The notes: a model not told the origin generated them from the sequence alone. Counted from the first letter of the stretch, positions 18,034-33,881 are shown. The stretch is DNA of 64,000 bases from Bondarzewia mesenterica (GCA_004802705.1 SGPL01000069.1:25080-89079); one strand, 5' to 3'. A program made the numbers and translations.

Positions 18034-19878
18034 CCGAATAGAGAGCTTTGGAGTGAATAGTGGATGATATAGCACTGGGAGCGCAGAGTCGTGTATCCGT
18101 GTAAACCATGATGCGCTCGTGTGGCCCGAATTTTCAGTGCGCAGAAGTTTCGGTGGTCCCGATTTTCCTGTCAATGCAGAGTTGACAGTGAACATGAAGC
18201 GCGTGATTCGCAACTGTCTCCTCCAGCCCCTCTTGAACGTGATATACGCAGGCTGACGCCCGTCAGCATCCATCAAGATGCTCGCACATACACATACTGG
18301 ATGCACGATTTTCGTTTCCCCCCCTCACCCTTCGTACGCGAGCCTTTCCTCGTACCGGAAGTTATTTGTCTCATACATTGAGATTGCCACGTAAGCACGA
18401 ATCCGTGAGCCGGATGAGCAGATCGGGGCGTGCGTTGTTTTCCCAAGGAAAAGAAGTATTCGTTGACGATCGAGACGATGCGCCGCTTTCATGACTCCGG
18501 GCCCGAGTTGAAGAAATGAGGTTTGTCGTCCTCAGAGGCAGCATTTGGCATACAGCGGTGGGTGTCAGGTGATTGAAATTCGTGATTCTAAACTAGTGTT
18601 GTGAGAGAGCGCACATGTATACGCGAATCTATGCTATGCCAATCCATGTTACTCGTGCGTTATTACCCCGTCGACGTGTGTATGTGTGACAGGCAGTTCA
18701 GTTCAGCTCATCCATACTCCGCCTATCTCCAGAATGAAGTATATAAGCATATTATTAGCTCGAGCACCAATCTCACTCATTTTCGCCCTCGACATGGGAA
18801 CATCGAAGTCTCCCGGGGCCTGATCGAGACGAAAAACGCATTCCCATGCTACAAAGGAACTGTGGCCCAGTGGTCTGACTTGGTCTGAGCGCCATGTCTC
18901 AGATCCAAATCGCGAGCGTCAGGCACATGATAGTGCCGGTTCTGATATTGATAGGACCTCAGCTTATTTTCGGACTGATCCTAACTTATGTTGGAATGAA
19001 ATCAGGAAACGAAGGTATCGCCGTGAAAATTTCTAAGATCAATTGGAAAGAGAAGGAATGGCACTGTAGAGAAGGAGAGAAAACGGAGGGAAGCGCGCGC
19101 TTGCTCTAAATAAACCCGGCATCAGCGTCCGCAGCAGCATCCAGCTCGACGTGCTCACGACATGCTATGGGGCATGGTCTGGCATGGTTCCTTCCTAACA
19201 TTGATACGCAGGATACATAGTAGTAGTACTTACTATATGTCGATATCAACATCGTCGACGGAACAGATGCCAAGTGCGGAACGCCCGTGCTGCCACTATC
19301 TTTTCCCTAAGATTACGCCATTTCTTTTGCGTCCTGTATCTCGTGTAAACGTTTGGAATAACAAGAAAAAATAAACAATTGACCAAAGACTAGGACATGG
19401 TCAAACAGCCGATTTCAAAGTACCCTCATCTTCCAAACTGTTTGCTTGAGCTTTGAATAGGAATTCCAAAGCCTGAGAATTACGTGTATCTAGTTTGGGG
19501 CGATACACCTGCAAAGAGGCATGCCGCTCGAAGAGTTCTCGTGTTTGCGGTGGCTTGGGGATATGCCGAACATCAAGATTTTTCGGAAGCTGGTCGTGCT
19601 CCTTGAGAGTGATAGGTGAGATGATCTTGCACAGATGCAGTACAGCTGCGATAGAGCCTTGATCGATGGGCAAAGGTGATGGATGTGACTTAGCTTGAAA
19701 ACTTGTCCGACTTGCACAAGTCACTTAAGAACGGTAAGAAAATATGTACATTTACTGATGAGTCAATAGCCCATAGGTCATCAATGCATCATAGTTCACA
19801 TGGTTCGAACTTTGCAGAGTGAGACGACTGTACAACAAGACAGTCCTGTACAACAATAGTTCCAAAACTTCCTAATTT
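18034..19878. other. Intergenic region with one possible minus-strand exon
   Basis: Mostly featureless. The minus-strand frame 19401-19724 (107 codons) has protein-like composition in its second half (KLDTRNSQALEFLFKAQANS) and a possible AG acceptor before SHPSPLPIDQG, so it could be the last exon of a decayed gene, but I recognise no family. Plus-strand frames at 18601-19109 look random. Confidence 0.3.
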
Positions 19879-21011
19879 CTAATGAGCAATCCCGCCCATC
19901 TTGTTGCCTGCGACGCCGACAGATAACTCTGCACCCTGCCACTTTTCAAACTTAAGTTCTAACTTTTGGATGTCTGCTTTCTCCAAGATAGAAAGGCATA
20001 GATCCTTCAAGCGTTGGTAATCAGGAGTTTCATCGAAATGAAGGTTACGCACATACTCCAGCATATGTGCAAACTCTTCAGGAAAGCCCTGAAAGAGATA
20101 GTGAGGGGTCGAAGATGCCTTGATGTCGGCAAGCCATGCGTAGCCCTCCCATACGTCGTCAAAAAGGGGCAATATAACTACTAATTCGTCCCATGGGAGG
20201 CCTTCAGGGCTGCGAAGAAGGTAAAGGAAGGTGTAGATGAGAGACTCTAAGTCGTCTCGCCTGCTGTGTTCTATAAAGGTACACGATGAATGTTGCGCAT
20301 CATTTAACACTGTGTCACTCACTGAACGTGCGCAAAACATTAATGCTCGCAAACGAAGGGGTGCATCGAGTGGAGATGGGTTCTAAGCCTTCCTCAATAT
20401 GCACGCCATCATGCATATACCTGTCCGCAAGTCCAAAATCCAACAAGTATATAATTTGTTGCCGAGAGACATAGGAGACACCTGCGAAATTGCTGGGCTT
20501 CACGTCCCCATGAATAAACCCTCGGCTATGGACAAATTCTAGGCGTTCCAGCTTAAGATTTATGAGCAACGGTATGAACAATGGGCAAAACAAAGTGGGG
20601 GACAGACCATGTAGTATCCTACGCAGGCCACCAAAGCTGGCTCCATCGTCATATTGCAGATGTCTCGTACCGTCGCCAAGTCGGGCGAGAGGTACTCCAA
20701 AACCAGTGCGTGATAACCGTGTTCAATCCCGGACCAAATGAGCTCGGCAATGCCATCCGCTGAACTGAGCATGTTGTAGACTCGGACCTCGTTCTCCGCA
20801 GGTGGAGAAGGCGCCACAGCCAGCTTAATCACAACTTCACGTTTCTGATAGGCATCGAAGCCGACAAAGACGTCGCCTACTCTGATTGCATGAGCATTGT
20901 CACCGCGCTCGTATTGCCCAACAAGAACGAGCACCCACCATGAGCGCCGGCCCCCAGCCGACGATGAACAACAAATCGACTCTGGTTAAATGCTAACCAG
21001 ATCACTTGCAT
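19879..21011 (-). CDS. CK1-like (casein kinase I clan) protein kinase
   Basis: Predicted 320-residue kinase; exons on the minus strand 21011-20939, 20876-20608, 20551-20323 and 20270-19879 total 963 bases. The start ATG at 21011 gives MQVIWLAFNQSRFVVHRRLG; only after removing the intron 20877-20938 does the glycine loop appear intact (LGAGAHGDVFVGFD). Seen: lysine in VVIKLA, catalytic loop FVHSRGFIHGDVKPSNF, DFGLADRY, and SRRDDLESL with LPWDEL, a CK1 hallmark replacing the APE region. The HRD arginine is Gly (HGD), as also seen in some VRK/TTBK relatives, so activity is likely but not certain. The kinase core lacks the long C-terminal tail of typical CK1. Many Agaricomycetes carry expanded CK1-like sets; this is probably one of those rather than the conserved CK1 orthologue. 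Confidence 0.85.
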
Positions 21012-21483
21012 CACAGAGTGTAAAGAGGAAGAGCAATGGCTAAGAGCAGCCACGATTCAAAAAGTATGTAGTGTTGCAAACGAGATGATCGATAGTAGAG
21101 TTAGATCTCCTGCACGAGCTTATGCGAGCTGCCCTAGACTCGTTACCTTGCTTGCAAGGTTTCTCCCAGCACGGAAACTGTAGCTGAGATTATCCCGGGG
21201 GCAATAGTCTGCTTTCAGACGCAGAGGCCTTAACGCGAAGTCGGAGTTTCAAATAAAGAATGTTATCGGCCTAATATGAATCTGCGCCTCTGAGACTTTG
21301 AGCGTGTTGAGCTCGCACTGCTTTCTGTCAGCTGGGTCGTGAGATATATGTATAGCCTTTCATCTCCCTTTATCTCTCACAGGTCCTTCTGATTTCCCCT
21401 CTTTTTCCTCACAACGCCTTTCTCTTGTCAACATAACGACGATTCGACCAACGGGGCACAGTCCGACTACGATATAACCAATC
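21012..21483. other. Divergent promoter region (CK1-like kinase / chitin synthase)
   Basis: Spacer of about 470 bases between divergently transcribed genes. The side next to the chitin synthase has a strongly pyrimidine-rich stretch (about 21360-21425), a common fungal core-promoter feature, ending shortly before the ATG at 21484. No specific binding site is claimed. Confidence 0.45.
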
Positions 21484-24400
21484 ATGTCTCATTACCCAGA
21501 TGTACGTTGACGTTTTCAGACAAGAAAATGTATATAGGAAAATTGACTATGTGTGGGCCGACGAAGCGCAGCGAGGTCATTATAACGATGGCTACCCTCA
21601 ATCGCCCCCGTTTGTTCCCACAGTGACCCGTATCAGCAACCGCAGATGCCCATACACTCTCCTCCCATACCCGTCCAATCGCCTCCCATACCCACACATG
21701 CCGTGTCTCCGCCACCGCCGCACGATTACTTACCCACGCTGTACAATGCACAGCCGCTCTCCATCGACATATGATGTGAACGATGATCATGAAAATGGCC
21801 TGGGCGACGCAGGCGACCTCCCGCTTCTTCGCGCACCTTCGCAGCGCTCCGCGGTATCGCTTGACCCATCGTTCCCCGGCGGATTCGCAGAGCCGACGGA
21901 CGAAGAGCAGGACACCAACATCTGGTATGGGCGGATTCCTCAGCGAGTGCCCCGGCGGTACAAGATCATCAAGAGAGTCGAGTGCGTATCCATGCTAGCC
22001 TCCTTTTTACTCCCGGACCCATCAGTCAAGTAACGCATGTTCCGACAGGCTATTCCACGGGAATTTCGTACTGGACTCGGCGGTGCCTACGAAATTGCTT
22101 AATATGTGCGGACAGCGGGACGAGTGCGAGTTCACACACATGCGCTACACGGCTGCGACGTGCGACCCGAACGACTTTAAGGATTCGTGGTTCACGCTTC
22201 GGCAAGTGCACTACGACCCACCGTGGCGGACGGAGCTGTTCATTGTGATGACGATGTACAACGAAGACGAGGAGCTGTTCACGCGGATGATGTATGGTGT
22301 CATGAAGAACATTGCACACATTGCACATCTGTGCAAGCGCGACCGGAGCAAGACATGGGGAAAAGATGGGTGGAAGAAGGTGGTGGTTTGTATCGTGAGC
22401 GATGGCCGGCAGAAAATCAATTCACGCACGCTGAGCGTCGTGGCAGCTATGGGCGCGTATCAGGATGGCATCGCGAAGAACATTGTCAATGGCAAACCAG
22501 TCGCGGCGTATATTTACGAGTATACCACTCAAAGTGCGCTTTCCAATTTTATTATTATTGATAGTGTTCCGCGCTAATGTTTGATCAGTTTCCGTGACAC
22601 CATCGAACAAGATCGCGGAGAAGGGAATTGTTCCTGTACAGATCATATTTTGCCTCAAAGAGAAGAATCAAAAGAAGATCAACTCACATCGGTGGTTCTT
22701 CAACGCATTCGGTCCCATCTTGCAACCGAACGTCTGCGGGACCTCGCCCGGTCCAACGTCCATCTACCATTTGTGGAAGGCATTTGACATCAACTCGAAC
22801 GTCGGCGGGGCTTGTGGAGAGATCGTCGCTTTGAAGGGACGGTGGGGAGAGATCGTCTTCTTACTTATCAGACCGATACCGACAAGCGGTTTTCAGTCGC
22901 TGCTCAAAACTTCGAGTACAAAATGTCCAACATCCTCGACAAGCCACTGTAAGTGATGCCCAAGAGACTGCCTTGAGTCAAAGACTGACATTAATACAGA
23001 GAATCAGTATTCGGGTATATTACCGTGCTTCCGGGTGCCTTCAGTGCATATCGATATATCGCACTCCAAAATGATGCCATGGGCGAAGGACCACTACAGA
23101 AGTACTTCCTCGGAGAGACGATGGTCGGCCATTTGTTATCACACCGAGCGCATACGTTGACTCTCCGTATAGCACGGTGCTGGTGCAGACATTTTCACGG
23201 CGAATATGTATCTCGCCGAGGATCGTGTGGGTGTGACGATCTTCCATCTCTAGTCATGACTGACATACAAGACTGTACGCAGATCCTGTGCTGGGAGCTG
23301 GTGCCGAAACGTGGCGGATCATGGGTGCTGCATTACGTGAAATCCGCATACGGTGTCACCGACACGCCTGATCAGGTACGTATCGACGTAACCAATTTGC
23401 AACCCCATGCGTCTTACCTCTTTTCTAGGTTCCGGAGTTGGTGTCACAACGGCGTCGTTGGCTGAACGGATCATTTTTTGCGGCCATGCACAGCACGTTC
23501 AAGTTACATTACATCTACTACTCGTCTCACTCCTTCATGCGTAAATTCTGGATTCGCATCGAGCTCGTCTACCAGCTTTCAACGTGATATTCTCGTGGTT
23601 CGCCCTCGTGTGTCGTCTCTTACTTCCCTCCGTTTGCTTTACTGATTTCATGGTTCACCGGATAGGGCAATTTCTTCATCGCGTTCTTCATCCTGAGCAA
23701 CGCCCTGGAGGACCCAGAGATCATCGGTGGGAATGGCATCAAGGTTCTTAACACCATTCTTCAATACGCATACGTGGGCCTCCTGCTCATGTGTTTCATG
23801 CTCTCGCTCGGCAATCGACCGCAAGGTTCAAATGGGGGTATACGTTGGCGTTCATCGGGTTTGCCATCTTCACGGTGTACACGACAGTTCGTGCTTCCGC
23901 GCCGACCTTTCATCTTTATTTTATTTGCTGATTTGGAGATTGGTCGGATGTCGTGCAGTTCTCTGCATTCTTCTTGGCGGTGAAGGGTATACATGCTGTA
24001 GCGAAGCAGGGGGGCCGTTCGATACAATTTGGAGATTTAGTCAAGAGCTTGATATTTAGGGATATCGTCATCTCGCTCGGTTCGACGCTGGGGCTGTATA
24101 TCGTCTCGTCGCTCATCCACGTGCGCATTCTTTCCCGCCGGATGTCAAGTTGAGATGGCTGATTTTCATGGCTCGGACTCTGTACAGTTCGACCCGTGGC
24201 ATATGGGCATTTCGTTCTTACAGTATCTGCTGCTAGCGCCTTCGTATATCAACGTCCTGAATGTCTACGCCGTACGTAAACGATCCCTCTGCTGCACTTA
24301 AATATTCACGACCATTTCATTCGGACACCAGTTTGCCAACGTGCAGTAAGTTTCCATCCCTTTTTACTTGTTTCAACGCATCGAACCGACCTTTGTCTCC

Positions 24401-25146
24401 TCAGCGACGTCTCGTGGGGTACAAAAGGCGACAATAAGGTCAACACCGACCTGGGCGTCGTCAAGGCGGGCAAGAACGCGGACAAGGTTGAGGTTGCGGT
24501 ACCGACGGCCGAGACGGAACATCGACGCTGCGTATGAGGATGCGATTCACGTGCTATCAACCAAGCCGCCAAAGAAGGAGCACATGTTGGACGTTGCGAC
24601 CCAGCAGGAGGACTATGACCGGAACTTCAGGACAAAGTGAGTCCCGTTTCTTCCTTGTCGGAGATTGAGTGCTAATTGGTGTCCTTCAGTGTAAGTTATT
24701 ATCGATATGTCATGAGTAGAGATGCATATATCGACCTCGTGTTTCATTTCAGGTCTTAATGGCGTGGGTCTTGTCCAACGTGAGACCATGTTTTTTATCT
24801 TTCCCCCTCGGACTGGAGTTAATGTTCATGGTTTTGCAGGCCCTTCTGATTGCCATCATCCTGTAAGCCCTCGATTCATTGAATGACTAGGAACTAGGAC
24901 GACCAAGCTGACATTTTACTGTTTCTGCTCGTGCGAACAGCTCGACGAATGGTAACGCAGCCACGAGTGCGCGAGCAAGACCGTCAACGGATACATGATC
25001 TTCATCCTGTACTCCGTCGCCCTCCTCGCCCGTAAGTCCCACCGTTCACTCTCCGAACCGGATCTTCATTCACGCCTGGCTACGCAGTGGTCCGCTTCAT
25101 AGGCTCGTCTGCGTACATGATCATCCGTTTGTTCGCGGGCGAGTGA
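21484..25146 (+). CDS. Chitin synthase, division 1 (class I-III); several apparent frameshifts
   Basis: Membrane glycosyltransferase that polymerises GlcNAc from UDP-GlcNAc into cell-wall chitin. Exon 1 (21484-21501, MSHYPD) joins 21572; clear introns follow at 21982-22048, 22534-22588, 22949-22999, 23124-23172, 23227-23282, 23376-23428, 24780-24839 and 25032-25087. Hallmarks in order: [95 protein letters not shown], catalytic QRRRW (23447-23461), then transmembrane helices and stop at 25144-25146. Reading these motifs as one protein requires changing frame about five times (near 22850-22895, 23576-23582, 23831, 24518-24521, 24965-24978) and probably twice in the N-terminal Pro/Gln region (21627-21775). 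Each is a single-base step and flanking residues remain conserved, so this is either a young pseudogene or an error-containing consensus of a working gene. Confidence 0.9.
24690..24690 (+). other. Candidate single-nucleotide exon in chitin synthase
   Basis: After the codons for FRT, the exon ends with AA at 24636 and a good donor GTGAGT. To regain the conserved N-V-L-M-A-W frame at 24753 one base is needed. T24690 is flanked by TTCAG on the left and GTAAGT on the right, giving AAT (Asn). Because the locus has other frame breaks, a missing base is an alternative explanation. Confidence 0.4.
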
Positions 25147-26074
25147 AAGGTCAGTTTAAATCCCAATTATATGCACAAGTAGCCCACCACGCGATGTGAC
25201 CGCTACGCCATCGATGTACTTCCTGGGGCCCTATTCTACAATCCAACACAATACAGTCTCCCAAACCACGCCATTCGTATATACATGCTCCCTTTCTCCC
25301 ACCCCCTCCTCTTTTTTCTCATACGAGCCGTGCCGTTCTGATTACCGTTCCGCACGTACCTCTCACGGGCCCTTCATTCACACGATGTACAACTCATCGG
25401 ACCTATCTCTTCTGACGATCTGAATGTTTTGACTTAGCTGGACTGTCGCTTATATTTTACGCGCTTTGCACTCATCCCACTTTCGATGATGTTTCCGATT
25501 ATTTATCAACTACGAGCTTGACGATGTCGGCTCCGCGAGGCATTTCACGTGTCGTTTTGACAATTTAAGATACGTTTCAAGAGACTCGCTCTGAATGACG
25601 CATTCTAATAGGTGCTTCATGAGAAACCGCGCCATCTTCAGCTCTGCAAAAAAATATTTTTCTACGAGTCCGCCCGAGTTGCCCACACCCGGTTCTCATA
25701 CCCCCTTGTCCCCTATACCGAAATGCACTAACGAAGAAAGTAATATTCCGATACGTCAAGTTCATCCTTTTCCTTCCTAGTGTCCCGTGGTTATGTTCAA
25801 CTCTCGAGGAGTGATTATGTCGGAGATACAAGCCATAGTGCAACAGAACGAACTAGTGTAGCTAGAGCCGATACTGTACCTGAAACCTTTCGTATTAAGA
25901 TGTGTGGTGGATCATAAACTGAATAAAACAAGCGTGCGTTTTCTGAGTGATAGATCCTGATATATGAGATATGAGAGCTGGAGAAATCATGGAAAGTATT
26001 GAGGTTGAAAGCGAGTCTTTGATCCGATGAATGTGACAGAGGGGGAGAGAATGTTTCAATTAAAATCTAAGGGG
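25147..26074. other. Intergenic region
   Basis: Convergent spacer between the chitin synthase and the minus-strand gene; likely contains both 3' untranslated regions. Overlapping short frames at 25577-25843 show no motif. Nothing else recognised. Confidence 0.5.
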
Positions 26075-27460
26075 CTAGTCCTCCCCATCCTCCTGCTCCT
26101 CCTGCTCCTTATCGTCCTCAGTCTCATTCACCTTCAGAGGCCGAAGTTCCCTCTTCATAGACGCCGCTATTTTGTCGAACTCAGGGTGTGGGGAAGACAG
26201 CGCACGTTGGAACAGCTGATCGAAGTGATTTTCAAATCCCTTGATTACCGAATATGTTTCGACGCTGCGTCCGCGAATGTTCAGACAATAACGATGATAT
26301 TCGTCCTCTTGATTCCTGGCGTAGCCTCCCCACGTATGCCCCTTTCCAGGTTTGGCAGCTTTCCCGAATGTCAGGTCGACGAGGGGGAGTCCGGGCTTCT
26401 TAAACTTTGTCGAGGTACCGAAATCCATGAGGATCACGACGTGCCACTCGGGCTTGTAATGCTCGCCGTTCTTCGATACGATCCATGGACCGACCAAGGT
26501 TTTAGCAACGGCTGAGCCAGACACTGCGACTTTGGCCTTGGTCTGCCAAGGCACGTAAACGAGTCGTCGCTCATCAAANGGCTCGTCAAGGTCACCAGCA
26601 TAGCCGACNAAGAATCCGTCGATGACCNNNTGTGNGAAAGCACACTGGACCGCGGCGCCACGACACCAGGCCTTTGANAGNAANNCGGTCGTNATTTCAC
26701 TGATCTCCTCGTCGACNTGGACNAAATGGGTGAAGTTGATCCAGACNTTGCNGGATTTCNCCAAGAGCTCGTGNCATAATNCGNACTNCANNGANCCAAN
26801 CGCCGAGGTNTTNGCCNAGCAGGCGNTTNAAANANGTGGATAGCCGAATAGGTCGAACGTAGGCATCGGGCATCCTCTCCCTCCGGATGAATGCAGCACC
26901 TTCGGGGATGCGCGCTTCATCGCCGGTAAGAGTGAATAATAGCAGGATGTAGAGCTCGCCTTGGAGACCACGGTCCAGAACGATACCTTTTTGGACGAGC
27001 TCTTTTAGCAATGTCTCCATCGCCGTCTTGTAGGAACTTTCGCTTCGGGTGAGCGCGCTTGCGGCAGCGATGGCAAGCATTGGCTCCGAAGGGGCCTCGG
27101 TGATGGTAAGACGATCGACGACCCCCAGCAAGTTGCGCATATGGCTGCGCACGGACGCCGTCGCCAGGCGGCTGAATGCCTCGCCTGTGCCGAGTTCTAG
27201 CAAGACTCGTTGGGGAAAGCCGCGAAAACGTGATCCAAGTTCGTTGGATCAAAGGCTGCGGCTTGGAACAATTTCTCCTCAGCCACGACATCAAAGCTGG
27301 CGCTTATGGTCGACCAATACTGAAGGTAACGACCAAGACGGTCAGAGATAATAGGACAGTGAGAGCATAATTTAGTACTCACCGGCCTGCCGTACATAGT
27401 GAGGTTGCGGAGCTCGAGTGCATCCCTTGCCTTCGACAACGACTGTTTTTGATTTGCCAT
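26075..27460 (-). CDS. C-terminal part of a large basidiomycete-specific protein (truncated, sequence ambiguous)
   Basis: On the minus strand from an ATG at 27460 (SLSKARDALELRNLTMYGRP), through an intron at 27320-27382, then WSTISASFDVVAEEKLFQ, ELGTGEAFSRLA, and after the ambiguous bases VDEEISE, VAKTLVGPWIVSKNGEHYKP and an acidic C-terminus. I recall these phrases from the C-terminal halves of large Agaricomycete proteins, often described as Crinkler-like or ATPase-bearing; that is memory, not a search. The N-terminal two-thirds seen in such relatives is absent upstream. One base is missing near 27200 (a C4 run) where DHVFAAFP must continue to QRV. About 40 ambiguous bases fall in 26579-26833. 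Probably a truncated or poorly assembled copy of a dispersed family; function unknown. Confidence 0.5.
26579..26833. other. Cluster of ambiguous bases (N)
   Basis: Single and short runs of N are scattered through this 255-base stretch inside the minus-strand gene. Isolated N also occur at 32342 and 47394. They suggest collapsed near-identical copies or low read quality. Confidence 0.98.
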
Positions 27461-28268
27461 CTGGCACCGGGAGCACAGAGTCATGTATCCGTGGGAACCA
27501 TAATGGTGATATAGCGGATATTGTTTGATTTCTCCTCATCTGAGACCCCAGGAACTATGAGCGATAGATTATTTCTAAACTTTCGATGATCTCTTTGCAA
27601 CAATAGCAACCTCAGTAAGAATGAAATTCTCGTGCGCTCCCCCTGGCTCTCCTCGTGATATCTGGAATCTTCTTCGATCTTGCGTTGATTTTTGAGTGGG
27701 ATTAGGCTAATTGTGTGCCTTGTATCCACACCATTCTCATCCAACTCCTAGTCTACATTGTACGAGTGAATGTATGATTAATTGAATTAAGTTATTTTCA
27801 GCATGCCTTCGAAAGTTTAAAATTGAAATCATATAGATCGTTATCTCAGATGGATTTGAACTGTAATTAACAAAGAACTCACGATGACATGCATATGGGC
27901 ATGCCAGGAACATGCCAAATGGCTGCCTGAGATGTAGACACATCTCATCCTGGTTTCATTTCATATAGGACTAACACGCACAAAGCGAGACCACTGCACA
28001 TTCATTTTATCTGAGCCGAAACTGTGTGCAGCCTCCCGCTCAGTGATGCAGGCCGTGTCCAGCATGCCGTCCTGCTGGTTACATGCCGGGTTTCCGTCAA
28101 CCTCTCACCACCATATGCGCACCATGTGCGCGCCAAGTTCATGAATAATACAATTAACATAGAATCAGTAGATACATACAGATCACAACGTGAAATTATC
28201 GTGAAATACATGAAAATGAGATCATCATTTTCTCGCCGGTTTTCGCTAACTCAGATCAGCATGTCACG
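27461..28268. other. Intergenic, AT-richer, no gene seen
   Basis: Short frames on both strands (27481-27744, 27737-27943, 28002-28311) show no family motif. The N-terminal half expected for the following permease relic is not present here. Confidence 0.5.
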
Positions 28269-28819
28269 TGGCAGCAGCTACCCATTGCTATCGTCTGGTC
28301 TATTCCAATAGGCGCGATATCCGGCTTGATCTTCTTACTGCCGCTCGTGTTTATGCTCCCGGACGTTGAAACTCTGCTTGCAGGTGAGTAGTCTCATACA
28401 AGTCTGTGAAGCTGATGTTTAGGGGGATGTTTTCAGTGTCATCCGGCCAGTCAATCGGTGTCATGTTTCAGCTGATTATGGACTCAAAGGGTGGAGGTTT
28501 CGGGATGGTGAGTCACCCTGGCTCAGATCGTAGACCTAGATAAACACTCATGGATTTTCTCAGTGGTTCATCAGTGCATTGCTCACCATGCTCACAGTCC
28601 GCTCTTCAACATAACATCATTATCTACACATCGACAGTCTTTGGAATTGGAATGTTCTGCACCGTCTCCATCTCCTGTGCCTCTCGTGTGACCTGGTCCT
28701 TCGCGCGAGACAATGCGTTACCCTTCTCACAAACTTTTGCGTTCATCACTGCTGCGCCCTTCTCCAGAGCCTCGGACCCACTGCCTCTGAACACCTTCCT
28801 CCTTTCAACGATCGTCTAA
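28269..28819 (+). pseudogene. Amino-acid permease (APC superfamily) relic
   Basis: A fragment of an amino-acid/GABA-type permease is recognisable: PIAIVWSIPIGAISGLIFLL, then intron from 28383, SSGQSIGVMFQLIMDSKGGG, and later FGIGMFCTVSISCASRVTW followed by FARDNALPFSQ and PLNTFLLSTIV before a stop at 28817-28819. In intact members about 250 residues precede the first piece; I find none upstream. A stop (in ST*) and loss of sequence lie between the second and third pieces, and sequence after 28819 decays. This is a truncated, dead copy. Its end runs close to the start of the histone demethylase. Confidence 0.7.
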
Positions 28820-29020
28820 ATGAGCCTAGTGCCGCCCAGGCAATCGCGCCCACCGCCGTTAACAGTGAAATTGACCCATCCTTTGTTTCTGCACGTCCAT
28901 CGTGCTCGTCGCAACAATCTTGTCTACCTGCATCGCTCTCGTTTCAACTGCCTCATCGTCTGGCTAGGCGTTGCTCGAGCTCGACGACTAAATCATGCCA
29001 CGGTTGATCCTCTTTTCTAG

Positions 29021-32814
<3,794 letters not shown>

Positions 32815-33216
32815 GTGCTAGCCGTCGTGTGGATGTTGTATAGTTTGCTATCCAGCTGTGTCTTCCTTTCTTCTCTCCTTTCTTTATTGTTACTTCATAC
32901 GTGCTTTCAAGTTGTATTGCGTCGCACTGTTCGAATATTACACCCGCACCCCTCGATATTGAAAGATGGCATGTGTATTCGCTGGTCGGTGTGAGCATAC
33001 ACCTCGATTCAGACGGGCAGATCCTAAGGCACGAAGGGGCTACTTTGCCCCAAGGAGCCTCTTACTCCGCGGACGAGTCATTTGAAATTTCGCCAACGTG
33101 TAATGTTCATAAACCCATATAAAACTTATGGGGCCTCCTGGACAGGTTATTGGTGCTCTGCAACGCCCAATCAGTGCAAGCCGTCGCGTCTCGCTTCTTC
33201 ATCCGCGACTCTAACT

Positions 33217-33521
33217 ATGTCCGCCTCGGGTCCTAGCCACAATGATAGCTCGGACATCCACTTACTCGTGCGCGGCTCGCCTGGTACATTTCCTCCCCAC
33301 TGCACTCCGAGCCCAGCCAAGCGTCGACGAGCCGATCTTGGTCCGTATCATTTTTTCCAGTGGGCTCGTTTAATTGGCCAACATCGGCATGTCATCCTCG
33401 CCCACGATCACTCTTACTGTCATCACCTACTGCTACTATTTCCTCTGCAGACACAATCGTGCGAGGGCTGATACCTCCAAGTTGGTCCACCCTCCTTTTC
33501 TCTGCGGTTCTTTCTACATAG
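33217..33521 (+). CDS. Possible small two-exon gene
   Basis: Exon 33217-33340 begins MSASGPSHNDSSDIHLLV and includes a basic AKRRRADL, then a donor GTCCGT at 33341, an acceptor CTGCAG at 33450, and 33451-33521 (DTIVRGLIPPSWSTLLF) to a stop; 64 residues in phase. It resembles the 5' end of a longer gene that has been cut short. No family recognised; it may be chance. The flanks (32815-33216 and 33522-33881) hold nothing else apart from tandem AGCGCTGA motifs at 33784-33799. Confidence 0.25.
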
Positions 33522-33881
33522 ATTTTATGTAGTGAAGCACTGACTGTTCTCAAGAACCATTCCGAGACTTCTGCAAATTGTTGTGAGACTGCATGACTTT
33601 ATACCCGAAACTTTTTTGATACGAGTGATGAGTTTTGGATCCGGCAAAGTTTAATGTAGCCTGGTTTGTTCCAAGAACAAATATACTAAACTGCCCTCTT
33701 TCTCTAAATGGCTCTCTTGGCAAGATCACGGTTGAGTGCACACGAGAGGTTTTTCACTCGAAGTATAACACATAATGGGTCGAGCGCTGAAGCGCTGACC
33801 TGTCTAAGGCATAAAATTGAGCTATCCAAAAGCATAATCTACATACACACGTGAAGTCCTGCAAACCCAACTGCATCGACA

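Noticed and set aside
19795..19815. tRNA-like GGTTCGAAC
   Set aside because: The flanking bases do not form a T-stem and no acceptor stem or anticodon arm is present.
20560..20934. CK1-like kinase starting with GTG at 20934 and lacking a glycine loop
   Set aside because: That frame reads through an intron (20877-20938). Removing it restores an intact GAGAHG loop from an ATG at 21011.
22850..22896. A 33-43 base intron in the chitin synthase
   Set aside because: Too short for this genome and it does not restore the conserved frame before VAAQNFEY.
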